Assembly: GCA_965644295.1 (NCBI GenBank) | Contig: CBFFRP010000380.1 | Span: 124,001-188,000 of the forward strand | Direction: 5' to 3' | Source: Paraphysomonas bandaiensis | Lineage: Eukaryota; Chrysophyceae | DNA length: 64,000 nt | Part shown: one piece after another, positions 11,588 to 21,800 of the stretch | How positions within the stretch are numbered: the first letter of the stretch is position 1 | How the letters are laid out: every line of letters starts with the position of its first letter | Notes under the pieces: model-generated | What the model was told of the DNA's origin: nothing | Database searches by the model: none | Seen by the model: the letters and a program-made list of their open reading frames with translations, nothing else | Translations under genes and position numbers: made by a program

Positions 11588-13923
11588 TCAAGATTTAACT
11601 TTCTTTCCTTTTTTCCCTTTCCTTCTCTTTGCTTTCTTCTCAGGCATTTTCCGCCAATATTCTTTTGGAAGAGGGTTTACCATTAACCCTTCGATGGGGT
11701 CTTTCATATTCTCCAAGCATATAGCCTATATGTAAGCGATTAACTATTACCATATTTCGTTTCACGGATAGCACTACCTCATTTCGATCTTGGGGTGTGA
11801 CAAGAGCCTTCTCAATGACAGTCATATCAACACCAGGACAATGTTTTTCCAGCGCTTCATATACCCTGTTGCATTCTTCTAGCTGATGACACCTAAAAAT
11901 ATCTGATCAGGACTGGAACGAAGAAACCCTTCCACTCACCGTAAAGTTCCCTGAGCATCTGGGTACTCCTCAGAATCAAAGCAAGGAAAGTGTTTCTGCA
12001 TGAATTCTGCCGCGCTTGCGTACTTCGGTGGCGGCGGTGGGACCTTTGGTTTAGTTACTGTCGCCTTAGCGGCCTTCGCGGTTTTGTTTTTACCGCCTTT
12101 CTTAGTTGACTTATTCTCAGGAGCGGCATTCATTTCAGTTAGCTTAGCTATATACTCCCTGTACTGCTGTGCCCTGTCATTCTCCCTACTTTGAAGCCAG
12201 GCCTGCTGCTCCTCTGTCATGGGAATTTTTCTAAATCGAGAAAACTGATAGTGGACCTGACAGTGTATTAGAAAGTCGCCGGTAAGCACAAGTACAAACC
12301 TGCAGCTCATTGTCCATATGTGAAATCTCAGCGAACAGCTTTGGCACGTTGGAATTTTTTACTTCAGTTTTGGGTGGTTTTCCTGTTGCTGGGGCGCTTG
12401 ATGACCGTTTAGTCGGTGGGACACTTGGGGGTGCAGGTATAGGAGGGGGGGTCTGAGTCTAAAATACTCAAATGGAGAACATAAGCTACATTTAGTATTG
12501 TTCACCTGCTGTTCGATTGGCTTTGAATTCTTTCGACTCTTAGGAAATCCTTCTGGTGCTTCTATCTTGAACCTCATTGGCACAACCTCCTTCTTTTCGG
12601 ATGTAGAGCGGGACCCTTTCGATTGTACCTACACAACACTTTACATATATCACAGAATCAACAGTCACTTACAGTGGCACCATCTCCTGTTGCTCTGAGG
12701 TTAGTGACGGAGTCAAGAGATTTCAAACTATCTTTTGTCGATTGAATATCCTCGTTATTTTCGGCATCCACGATTACGTTGGCAAAGTGTTTCCGTCCCG
12801 AAAGAGGTCTCCGCATAGGAGGAGCATATCTTTACTCACAGATATTGAATGCGATTACGCCACAATACCAGAGCGTCATACCTAGTACTTTCATCATAAT
12901 AATCTTTCTCAGATATATTCTCGGGATTCTGCTTTCCAGCCAGAAAACTAGACGACTCTTCCCTGGATAAATATAACACACCATGAGTTAACCTATCGGA
13001 AAGGATATCTTTTCGAACTCACCTTCTAAGGGTATCAGATTCCAGTCTGCTCTTGTGAAGTGCCCGACGGTCCATAATAAGCGCCACGTTCTGCTTTGCC
13101 TTCCACTCAAATGCCTAGATCAGCCGAAGCATACGTAAGCAAGAACCACAACAACAAGAGTATATCCAACCTCTTGTCTACGTCTCGCAATCCACAGCTC
13201 CTGCATGATCAGCTCCGCTTCCGTCTCAGGCTGATATCCCCCCGTACCCCCACCGGAAAGTGCCATATCGTCGGGTACAACTTCAGGGTATCCTTGCATG
13301 GGCATTTCCCCGCGGTTTAAGGGGGTAATTGGTGGACAGGTCAGTGTAATCTCCCCACCATCGTTACTCACTGCACTGCGAGGAGGAGATCCTGCCTGCA
13401 GACAATGTCATACACGAAGCAAAAATATTGCAATATATGCAATGGATAGTATTCACTTACACTAGTAATATCAAGCTGATCATTGCCACTCGAAGCTCTA
13501 AGTGAGTGGCTACCTCCCAACCTTTTTCCGTGTCTCTGTCGGCCTACAGTATCTACCAATGTGGAGTTTACATTATAGTATACAGGTCAAAACATCTGCA
13601 CTACCTTTGTTTGCATCTGGAAGACTTCTTCTCTCTATTAATTTGTCCGTGAACCACACATAAACCCTACTCACAAAACACTCTCGCTCTATGTCGTCTT
13701 TCACCACAGCACATTCAATAATCAACGTTTCCAATCCCTTCACAAAGTTTCTCTCCCAAATTGCAGGAAGAGAAAGTTTTTGATTCTTCACATATGATTT
13801 AACAAACTTAATCATCTCATAACCAAACTTATCAGAATTAAATACAGAAGTATCAATACGAGAAGATGAACGACCTTCAAGAGGAATAACTCCTATAAGC
13901 ATATGAGTAACATGACTCATCAT
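11588..13923 (-). CDS. Unrecognised eukaryotic protein with Pro-rich middle and polybasic C-terminus
   Basis: Eleven exons (13923-13605, 13543-13461, 13395-13171, 13114-13023, 12962-12882, 12829-12673, 12628-12506, 12458-12300, 12256-11940, 11892-11778, 11725-11588) give 602 residues. I do not recognise the family. The N-terminal 100 residues look globular (LIGVIPLEGR to VYVWFTDKLIERR). A charged helical stretch rich in Arg, Gln and Lys follows around residues 180-240, then a Pro-rich segment, a Lys/Ala-rich segment, and a conserved-looking C-terminal block ending in LPKEYWRKMPEKKAKRRKGK and further Lys. The last exon is reached only by removing a 52-nt intron (11777-11726); without it the frame stops at 11640 and the conserved tail is lost. 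The basic tail could be a nuclear signal or bind nucleic acid or microtubules; this is inference only. Confidence 0.65.
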
Positions 13924-14711
13924 ATATAAGGAATATTACCATCGATTTGACCATTGTATATTAGAAGTAAGTTTCTGTTGATGACTTGTATAAGATGCTC
14001 AATTCTCTCTGCTTTAGCGTTCATTCCACTGATAGATTATAAGGGACAGTTAATAGAGATTGATTAGATGACAGGCACGTGAATCATGCACAATATCTTG
14101 GTTATTATCAGTATTTCAGTAGCATGAAGTAGCTAGAGATTATAACTGTGTGCAGGTGCATGTACATGTACATGTCTATGTACAATAAGGGGACTCTCGT
14201 ATACATATATATGTATAGGAGTGGTATGGTATATGTATGTATGTATATGTATGTATATGTATGTATGTATATGTATGTATATGTATGTATGCATAGAGGC
14301 ACTACAGCAGTATATGAAACGTTTGTGATTTTAAACTACATTAAAATACGTTAATTTCTTCCACTGTAGTGCGGTATGATACACACCGGTATACAGCACG
14401 GATCCCTACAGTATACCTATGCACTGCTGTACTGTGTATGCAATTCTGTGTATGGTCCAACCTTTCGTACCTACATAGCAGTACCTACCTACAGATGCAT
14501 ATATATACAGCAGTACATACATACATATAATCACATACATACCACTGAATACACACTGCTACATACACAGGCTCTAGTCCACGACTATTCTCAGTAGAGT
14601 TCATCTGCAGCACTCACATACATCACATCAACACATATATATACCATAAAACATCAATCACATCACTCTAACAATCATCACCTACACCCATCACAACTAC
14701 TTACCCTAAAC
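13924..14711. promoter_or_regulatory. Divergent intergenic region with CATA/ATGT tracts and the GTACAGCAGTAC motif
   Basis: Between divergent starts at 13923 and 14712. Holds an ATGT/ATATGT-rich tract at about 14218-14290, a copy of TACAGCAGTAC at 14506-14516 and an inverted partial copy CACTGCTGTAC at 14422-14432. The last 100 bp before the RRM gene are rich in CATCACA-type repeats. No credible gene is present: the 68-residue open frame at 14148 is repeat-encoded. Confidence 0.4.
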
Positions 14712-15326
14712 ATGTCCTTCATACGCTACCTGATGAGATGTGACCCTCACATCCATACCCCTCACAGACACCTCACGTCATTAGCCTTCAGCCCTTATCA
14801 CTATACTAATACAATGATCTCTTCATCTCATAGTTGCATGGCATATACAACTAGCAGAAAACTTGCCAAGAAACGACAACGAAAGGATACTATGAAGAGG
14901 ATGACCCGGCAACCGCCATATGCAAAGAGGGATTCAGAGCCAGCTGTACAGACAACACAACAGAAGAGTGATGTGGATGATATGTCTATAAGTTCTGATC
15001 AATTTAGAAACTGTCGACTGTTTGTTTCGAATATCCCGCGCAATGTGGATTGGAAAGTGCTTAAAGATCACTTCAGACAAGTCGGTGACATAGTGTTTGC
15101 GAGCATATCGAAGGATATGGAAACAGGTGAAAGCAAAGGGTGTGGCCTGGTACAGTTTGCTAGCGTAGACGATGCAGCTCGATGTTTGGAAGTCATGAAT
15201 GGGTCTGACCTTGAAGGAAGCAAGTTATATGTTCGCAAAGACATGCAAGAGCGGAAAGGTTCTGGAGGTAGTGTGAAGAGTAAAGTCATCTATAAGTCAA
15301 AGAAACCGAAAATGGATAAGAAGTAG
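14712..15326 (+). CDS. Single-RRM RNA-binding protein
   Basis: An intronless 204-residue protein. One RNA-recognition motif spans about residues 101-176, with RNP2 as LFVSNI and RNP1 as SKGCGLVQF, in which the usual aromatic at the third RNP1 position is Cys. The RRM sits between a basic N-terminal region (KLAKKRQRKD) and a Lys-rich tail (KSKKPKMDKK), both likely to add nucleic-acid affinity or nuclear import. The first 45 residues are rich in His, Ser and Thr with few acids; if translation starts at the first ATG they could act as an organellar presequence, while Met35 or Met43 are alternative starts giving a plain nuclear protein. The RRM resembles those of hnRNP M/MYEF2-type proteins. Target RNA unknown. 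Confidence 0.8.
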   Translation: MSFIRYLMRCDPHIHTPHRHLTSLAFSPYHYTNTMISSSHSCMAYTTSRKLAKKRQRKDTMKRMTRQPPYAKRDSEPAVQTTQQKSDVDDMSISSDQFRNCRLFVSNIPRNVDWKVLKDHFRQVGDIVFASISKDMETGESKGCGLVQFASVDDAARCLEVMNGSDLEGSKLYVRKDMQERKGSGGSVKSKVIYKSKKPKMDKK

Positions 15327-16069
15327 AATTATAAATACTTGTTATAATAATAAGATGCTATACTACAATCAAACCCGTATATCTTTTTCCTATATATATT
15401 AAGATTTCCTAATTCACATATACTTCTTAATATATATTATGCATGTGAATACAAAACAATACAATGAAATAACTATAGATTGGTTATTATATCTGTCTAT
15501 ATAAGATATGTGACTGCACAAGATGTAAACTTTTGGGAGTGCTATTGAAGTTCTGATCTCAGTTATTATTATTAGAATTATTATTATTAAGAGAAAAGTT
15601 AGAAAATTAACGCATGCATGTACTTACTCTCATTTCATATATTCAGCGTTTAGATATATTTGTATGCTCGCATATGTATCGAAGTTTGAGCTAACTATAT
15701 CATGTTACTACTTATGTAAACACAGCGCACTGTTTAATTGATAGTAACAGGCAGCGGTAGCGAGCACGCCTTGTTTCTATGACAGACTAATACCAGAAGT
15801 GTCGTAATAAGCACGTTAAAAAGGTATTACTGAATGAAAAGCATATACAATGTCACAAAAAAAATTTATAACTTTATTCCACAAGGGTATAGCTTTGTAA
15901 TATTACTATGACAACACTTTCATAAATATAAAATTACGACGCATAGAAAAAAACATGTAGTATGTATATGAGATATATATACCTCACATACGGTACTCCA
16001 ACGTTTCGAACTTTGATAACTACAAAATGGAAAGTTCGAATTAAAATAATAATAAATGAAAAATATGTA
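15327..16069. other. Convergent AT-rich intergenic region
   Basis: Shared 3' flank of the RRM and histidine-kinase genes. Strongly AT-rich, with a short ATT trinucleotide tract near 15565-15590. No gene or repeat family recognised. Confidence 0.5.
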
Positions 16070-18713
16070 TTAAACAACAATTTCAGAGAGGTCAGCGCCT
16101 GCACTATCAGAAATATTGGAAAATTCGTTTCGTGCTGATTTATTCGTCGAAGAAGTATCAATACAGTTACTTATGTCCTGTGTCGCATTCGGAGAAATAT
16201 CATTTATAGTATTAAACTCTACGGTAAAAAACAATTAGAGAAATATATCCATCGCGGTTCAATTTGGACCAACCTTGCAAAGTAGCAACTAAAGTATCAA
16301 GCTTCATCGGTTTCCCCACTAGTTTATCTGCCCCTGCTGCCAGAAAGGCATTAACATCTTCTTCTACAACATTGCCAGTTACAGCGACAATTGGGCCTGT
16401 ATACCCCATATCTCGGATTATTCTGCACGCTTCTATCCCACTCATATTTGGCATAACTGAGTCCATAAAAATTATATCAATGCGGCCTTCCTCAATTGAT
16501 TCAGTGACAGCCTCTACTGCACCGACACCATCCTCTCTCTGCGTGAAGCGATGACAACACAAATATAAGCAAATAGCACTCCCACCTCAATGATTTCGTT
16601 CACAAAGGGTGACAACGCTCTCGACAGCATTCTTCTACACGTTTTGACATCATCCACTACGAGTGCTCTTTTAAATCTGACTATTTCAGCTTCTACATCG
16701 TCCACAGTGTTGAGGGGCATAATACTGCGACGCTTTTTGGTGTTATATCGGACAAACTCAGTAGAACTTTCAAGTCGAAACTTTGCAATGCTTGAGACCT
16801 CGGCTTGATTGCTCGGAGAAAAAGTATAACACTCAATAGCAGATACGTTTGAAGCCGAACTTGCTTCGCGGTTAAGCACGTACGACGATGCAGGAGACTC
16901 AAGTGATAACGTCACATCAGAGCATACGGGGAGATCTACATGAAAAGCACACCCCTCACCGGGAACACCGGACGATTCCAGAGTCAAAGCCCCTCCATGC
17001 TTGCTCACAATGCACCGCGCGACTACAATACGATGTATTGCTTTTAACATAGAATGCGTGGTTCATTTCTCATACCGTATAACCCAAGGCCTGTGCCCTT
17101 CCCATCACGAGCTTCCGTGACGCTAAATTGCACTCGGTTTTTAAGCACATTTGGTTGATTTTCCTAAATAGGGTGGCTTACTACAGAAGATATGTACAAA
17201 CACTAGACACACCGGAATGATTCCGCACCCCGTGTCTCGTATTGTAATCCTTACAAACACGTCCGTCTGACACACACAAAACTAAGTTAAAGTACACTTA
17301 TGTTACTCTACCTGATATTACCTCAAACTCGTCCTCTGGCGGTAGGAGATGCGCTGACACAGTAACTGACCCCCTAGTAGGAGTAAATTTGAGAGCATTG
17401 CTCAAAATTTTTCGAATTACTTGAGCGAATTTCAAATTATCAATTTTGATGAAGATATTGTTCATTCCGTCAGGAAAGCACTGATTTCCTTTGAATATCA
17501 AGTTAATACCTTCTTCTGACGCCTGGAAAAAACATTACAAATAACCCCATGTAAATTAATTACACACCTGGCTGACAAAAGGCTCTATCCAGCCTTCCAT
17601 TGCCTTAACAAGATTGTGGGGCTGTGGTCGCAACCTTAAGAGCCCGTCCTCTAACTTGTCGAAAAGCAGAAGGCTATTAAGCACATCCACGGCACCCTGA
17701 CATGAAGAGTACACACTGGATGCCGTTGACGTCATACTCACAACCAAGTCTGTCAAGTGTGGCAGATGTGATGTCTGTGTCAGTTCATACTCGAGCTCTC
17801 CTAAATTCCTGGAAACTAACTGTGTTCCCAGAAGCACATTATTCAGTGGTGTCCTCAGTTCATGTGATATGTAGCGAATGAAGTGCTTTGTCAGCTCTAG
17901 TTTATGCTGTGCTTATAGTTATACTTTCAAGATAACATTATCCACACATACCATGAGAACAGCAGACTCGTGACGCAGAAGTCTAGTGGGAACACAAATT
18001 GCCAATATTGCAAATACAATGTCGCACACAATATATGACATTAGCTCCCCAGTTGTCATTGTTGACCAGGTTTGGAATCCGAAGGAAGCCCATATAATGT
18101 GGCCATAGAGAAGGAAAAATACCAAACAACACATGTAAATGAAGTGACATTTCTTTGGGTTTGAAGAGAATGATTCTACGTTGGCCAAAATGGATTGAAT
18201 ATAGATACAGAAAAGCACCAACCACGCAATAATTGTGACTGAAATTACCACACCAGCACATATATTCAATACATGCCTATTTCCTAGAACAATTCCCAGA
18301 TGCCGCAATAGGACAGCAACGGCATATGTCCAGTAGCATACAACAAGACTTTTTTTCTGCCATAAGGAAGTACTGGAGTCTATGAGATAACTACATAGCG
18401 CACCAGAAAAGAGAAGATTCTTTACCCCAAAAGTAAATACAAAGCTAATCGGACACAGTGCATTCGAAACACTAAGTGTGGCTGGAAGCAAAATCCCCAC
18501 AACAATCAATAATCTGGGAAGCAGAGCACTGTGTTTTATGTTGTTGTAATCTAATAATATCTCAAACAGCAGTGGTATAGCGCAACCCAAACAAACAAGA
18601 AGAGTTGATGTGAAGGTACTGGATTGGAGAGATCGATTGAGTATATCACAATCCGCATACGCTCTTTGAAAGATAGCTAACGGCAGTAGAACGATCCCAC
18701 AGGCAACAATCAC
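16070..18713 (-). CDS. Hybrid histidine kinase with polytopic membrane sensor and receiver domain (5' end unresolved)
   Basis: Exons 18713-17952, 17906-17568, 17522-17322, 17266-17213, 17163-17076, 17022-16586, 16538-16274 and 16218-16070 encode about 764 residues in phase. Six or seven hydrophobic segments fill the first 250 residues. Then come the H-box FIRYISHELRTPLNN (phospho-His), the N-box FAQVIRKILSNALKF, G1 DTGCGI, G2 GKGTGLGLY, and a receiver domain with acidic pair VVDDV, phospho-acceptor Asp in IFMDSVMP, conserved Thr in AVTGN and Lys in GKPM. So the protein should autophosphorylate and pass the phosphate to its own receiver; ligand and downstream partner are unknown. About 50 Asn/Ser-rich residues close the protein. 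The frame at 18713 begins with GTG. No in-frame ATG lies nearby, so an upstream first exon is likely (a possible acceptor is just before about 18745). Confidence 0.88.
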
Positions 18714-19477
18714 ATGAATGCCAAGTAGTTTAGAGTTAAGATACTACTTCCCATTCTGACTCTTAAAGTGTTAAATGAATAGGCAGATGTTCATAATATG
18801 ACTTAGCAGGTGTATATATTCACCGTAACAGTGACAGTAATATCATTGTGATAGTAGATGTATATAAGTATAAGTGATGCAATGCAACAGGCAGATGCAA
18901 TAGTATAACGTTAATCTATATATACTAGTAGTATATGACTGGTTGCTTGATGTTGCAGTGAGCTCATCGCAAGTTGAGATTCATGAGGCGTACTGCAGCT
19001 ACCTTCATGCATAAATCTACAGCAATTGTATATACAGGTGGACACAAGTGGGCAAAAAAGTATCCCACTACATCGTATGTGCTGCTCGCTGACGCACAAT
19101 ACACAATACGGTAAATATAAAGTCTATATAAAAACAAAAAGTGGTATTATTGAAAAAAACTTGTTGATTTTTACAAATAACATTATAAAATGATTGGTTT
19201 TATATTGTTCGTGCCTACTATAGAGAGTGCTGTATATGAGCAGCAGTACACCTCAAAATACCCCACTTTTTATTAAATAAACCAGAATATACCAATATAC
19301 TATATGCAAAACCCTGATTATTTTGTATATATTAACCACAACCACCACACGGAATTGCAAATATGTATTTGGCTTGTGGGTGTTAAAGAAGAAGAATTGC
19401 ATAGATATCGTGATAGTTTTGTAATGTCGATCATTCAAATGCAATCATTGGCTTATGTCCTACCACTTTAACGGATT
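18714..19477. promoter_or_regulatory. Divergent intergenic region
   Basis: Lies between the histidine kinase and the methyltransferase. Probably contains the missing first exon of the kinase. A GCAGCAGTACA variant of the recurring motif occurs near 19240. Nothing else is recognised. Confidence 0.4.
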
Positions 19478-20347
19478 ATGGTAGAGTTTAGGAATAACAA
19501 GCTTACTGTCGCCCTGATATTTGTTGTATGTGTCACTGTGAGTACATCTTCTCTAACTCGAAATAATAACATTCATACGTTCTATGATATTGCAAGATCT
19601 ACATGTAACAAGGCTAGTGGTCAAGAGTGCACTGATAAAATAACTGGAGAGGAAGTTTTAACGGGGCATACATATCACGTTATGTATGGCATGTTCTTGG
19701 TGCCACTAGCTGAGCAATTACGAAAAGGCAAAATCGAGAATATAAAGCTTTTTGAATTAGGTCTAGGGTGTGCAATGCTGTACGGGACTGGAAGAAGTGT
19801 AGTCTTATGGCAGCGTTTATTTGGAGATAATTTTGAATTGTGGGAGGCTGATATCGACAAGCGTTGCGTTGAAAAGTGGGAGAACGAACACCAGCATGAT
19901 AACGTGCACGTGCTGCACGGAGATGCTTCAAGCACTTCTGATCTATCTCGGTGGCTTGAACTTTCTGGAGGAAATTTTGACGTCATTATCGATGACGCAA
20001 GTCATCAAAATCATCAAATGAAAGTGTCATTTGATTACTTGTTTGATAGAGGTTTGAATCCAGGTGGGCTATATTTTATCGAAGATATATCATTCTCGCG
20101 ATCAGATCCCTTGCCTTGGGGTATTTCTAACCGTGGCGAACCGTTTGCAGAAATAATTCAAACATGGATTGAACAGCTATTAGTACCGGAGTACTATATA
20201 TCCAACAATGATGTGATAATGGAACGACGAAAGAGACATCCTATCCCAAACAATGTGAAATGGATATTCTGTCAGCATGAGGCATGTGTGATTGCCAAGT
20301 GCGAAAAGATTGACTGCAGACCAGTTGTATTTTCGTCACAAAAGTAA
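19478..20347 (+). CDS. Membrane-anchored SAM-dependent methyltransferase
   Basis: An intronless 289-residue protein. Residues 8-24 form an uncleaved signal anchor or signal peptide (TVALIFVVCVTVS). The rest is a class I methyltransferase of the type that includes glycan and antibiotic-sugar O-methyltransferases. Motif I is KLFELGLGCAM (residues 90-100), the acidic residue after beta-2 lies in EADIDKR, and the hallmark DVIIDDASH (residues 168-176) is followed by the GGLYFIEDI strand. Placement in the secretory pathway plus this subfamily suggests methylation of a surface glycan, which is inference. Several Cys in the N- and C-terminal parts fit a disulphide-forming compartment. It is followed in the same direction by the LamG-glycosyltransferase gene. 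Confidence 0.8.
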   Translation: MVEFRNNKLTVALIFVVCVTVSTSSLTRNNNIHTFYDIARSTCNKASGQECTDKITGEEVLTGHTYHVMYGMFLVPLAEQLRKGKIENIKLFELGLGCAMLYGTGRSVVLWQRLFGDNFELWEADIDKRCVEKWENEHQHDNVHVLHGDASSTSDLSRWLELSGGNFDVIIDDASHQNHQMKVSFDYLFDRGLNPGGLYFIEDISFSRSDPLPWGISNRGEPFAEIIQTWIEQLLVPEYYISNNDVIMERRKRHPIPNNVKWIFCQHEACVIAKCEKIDCRPVVFSSQK

Positions 20348-21800
20348 GTGAAGGCTAGAATGATTATGTACATATAATTCGTCGTTGTTCCATCGGTGCT
20401 TGTCGATGTGGACAGACACAGCAACGCATACTCAGCTATGTAAAAACTAAATTCTAGTATAAACCTGGATTAAGCCAGAATATGACTTTTCTGTCTTTGT
20501 TAGTATGTTTTAAAAATTATAGTTACTGTATTTTATACTATAGGTAATAATATATTTTTCTAACGTCATTTCATTCTTTTTATATGCTGCTGATAACTGA
20601 ACAACTGATAACTGATAATATACCATACGGAGGTACGTAGCATGACCGCATGAGCACAAGTCATCCAACGCGTGACAATACAATGCTTTCAATGTTTTTA
20701 TTATACTTGCTACATTCTTATAATTTGTAGATACAGGAAGCTTGAATGATTAATTCAGTATATCATCAAAAATATTTTACATCTATGACAGCTAGTATCA
20801 TCGCACACTAACAAACTTCGCGCGCAGAAATAGAAGTATCACCTGATAGTACTCTCTATTCAAGTTGTGGATCAAATGAAATGAGTTTAATCAAGAATCT
20901 CGCCGGTGGTGTCACTGTATTCATGCCAAATCAACGCGAGAATTACGAAATCAACTGGCTGGTTGAGGATTAGATGTTAATGGAGAGTGTGTAAGGAATG
21001 TTCAAAATGGAGGTGACGAGCGCCCAAATCTAAATGAATGTCTTTGCATGTTTGATGATGTTACCTCCTTGTTGGGTAACAAGAATTCTTTATCTCACTT
21101 ACAATGAAACTGCAGAACAAGCTTTAATATTAAGACTGTCAAAATGCGGATGACAAACGTACCACCCAGAAAGTTTTCTATAAAATTAATACAATAAGCT
21201 CAATAGTAGTACAAGAAAAGACTATGGAGAGCTGCTTTCATCTGCACTACTAATATATATAGTGGAGTAGTACTCAGCACTATCAAGGCATACAATATGA
21301 TATAACAATGACAGAACGAGGTGGAGTGATTGTAGATATGTATTATAGTGAGCTATGGCGTTTATCTCCGTTCATTCTGGTTCAGATATATGTAACAGTC
21401 AGCAGTATCTTACCTCATAGATATGTACGTACACTATGCCATATATATATACAGTACATAGATATCAGGCCGGTATCTTTGTACGTGAAATGGCATATGG
21501 ATTTTAGGATATGAGGATCTATACATACACCATATACAACAGACTACAGGTGCTGTAGTGTTGTTGTTAATACAGTGCATTCAATGAGCATGTATATGTA
21601 TGTATATATGTATGTATGTGTGTGTACATATAGATGGTGTGTGTACATATGGTCTCATACATACATATATACATATATCTAGACATCACTTAACACTCTA
21701 CAAATCACTCTATCGGTCCCCTTGACCTCTACCTTCTTCTTCCATCATTGCCCCTCTATTTCTTCTTTCATATCATCAATAAACAATTACAAAATACAGT
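20348..21800. other. Long tandem intergenic region with an orphan exon-like fragment
   Basis: 1.45 kb between two co-directional genes, AT-rich overall. The only coding-like piece is the fragment at 20827-20973. Short CATA/TATGTA tracts precede the next gene (about 21590-21690). Confidence 0.5.
20827..20973 (+). pseudogene. Orphan exon-like fragment (possible gene relic)
   Basis: A 48-codon open frame ending in TAG that reads like real protein (it includes SLIKNLAGGVTVFMPNQREN). It lacks an ATG start and sits just after a plausible acceptor (GCGCGCAG). No partner exon is seen in the preceding 450 bp. It could be the last exon of a decayed gene or the tail of an unrecognised one. I cannot assign a family. 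Confidence 0.3.

Noticed and set aside
14148-14354. Open frame rich in Met, Tyr and Cys
   Set aside because: Encoded by the ATGT/ATATGT tract and lying in a divergent promoter region.
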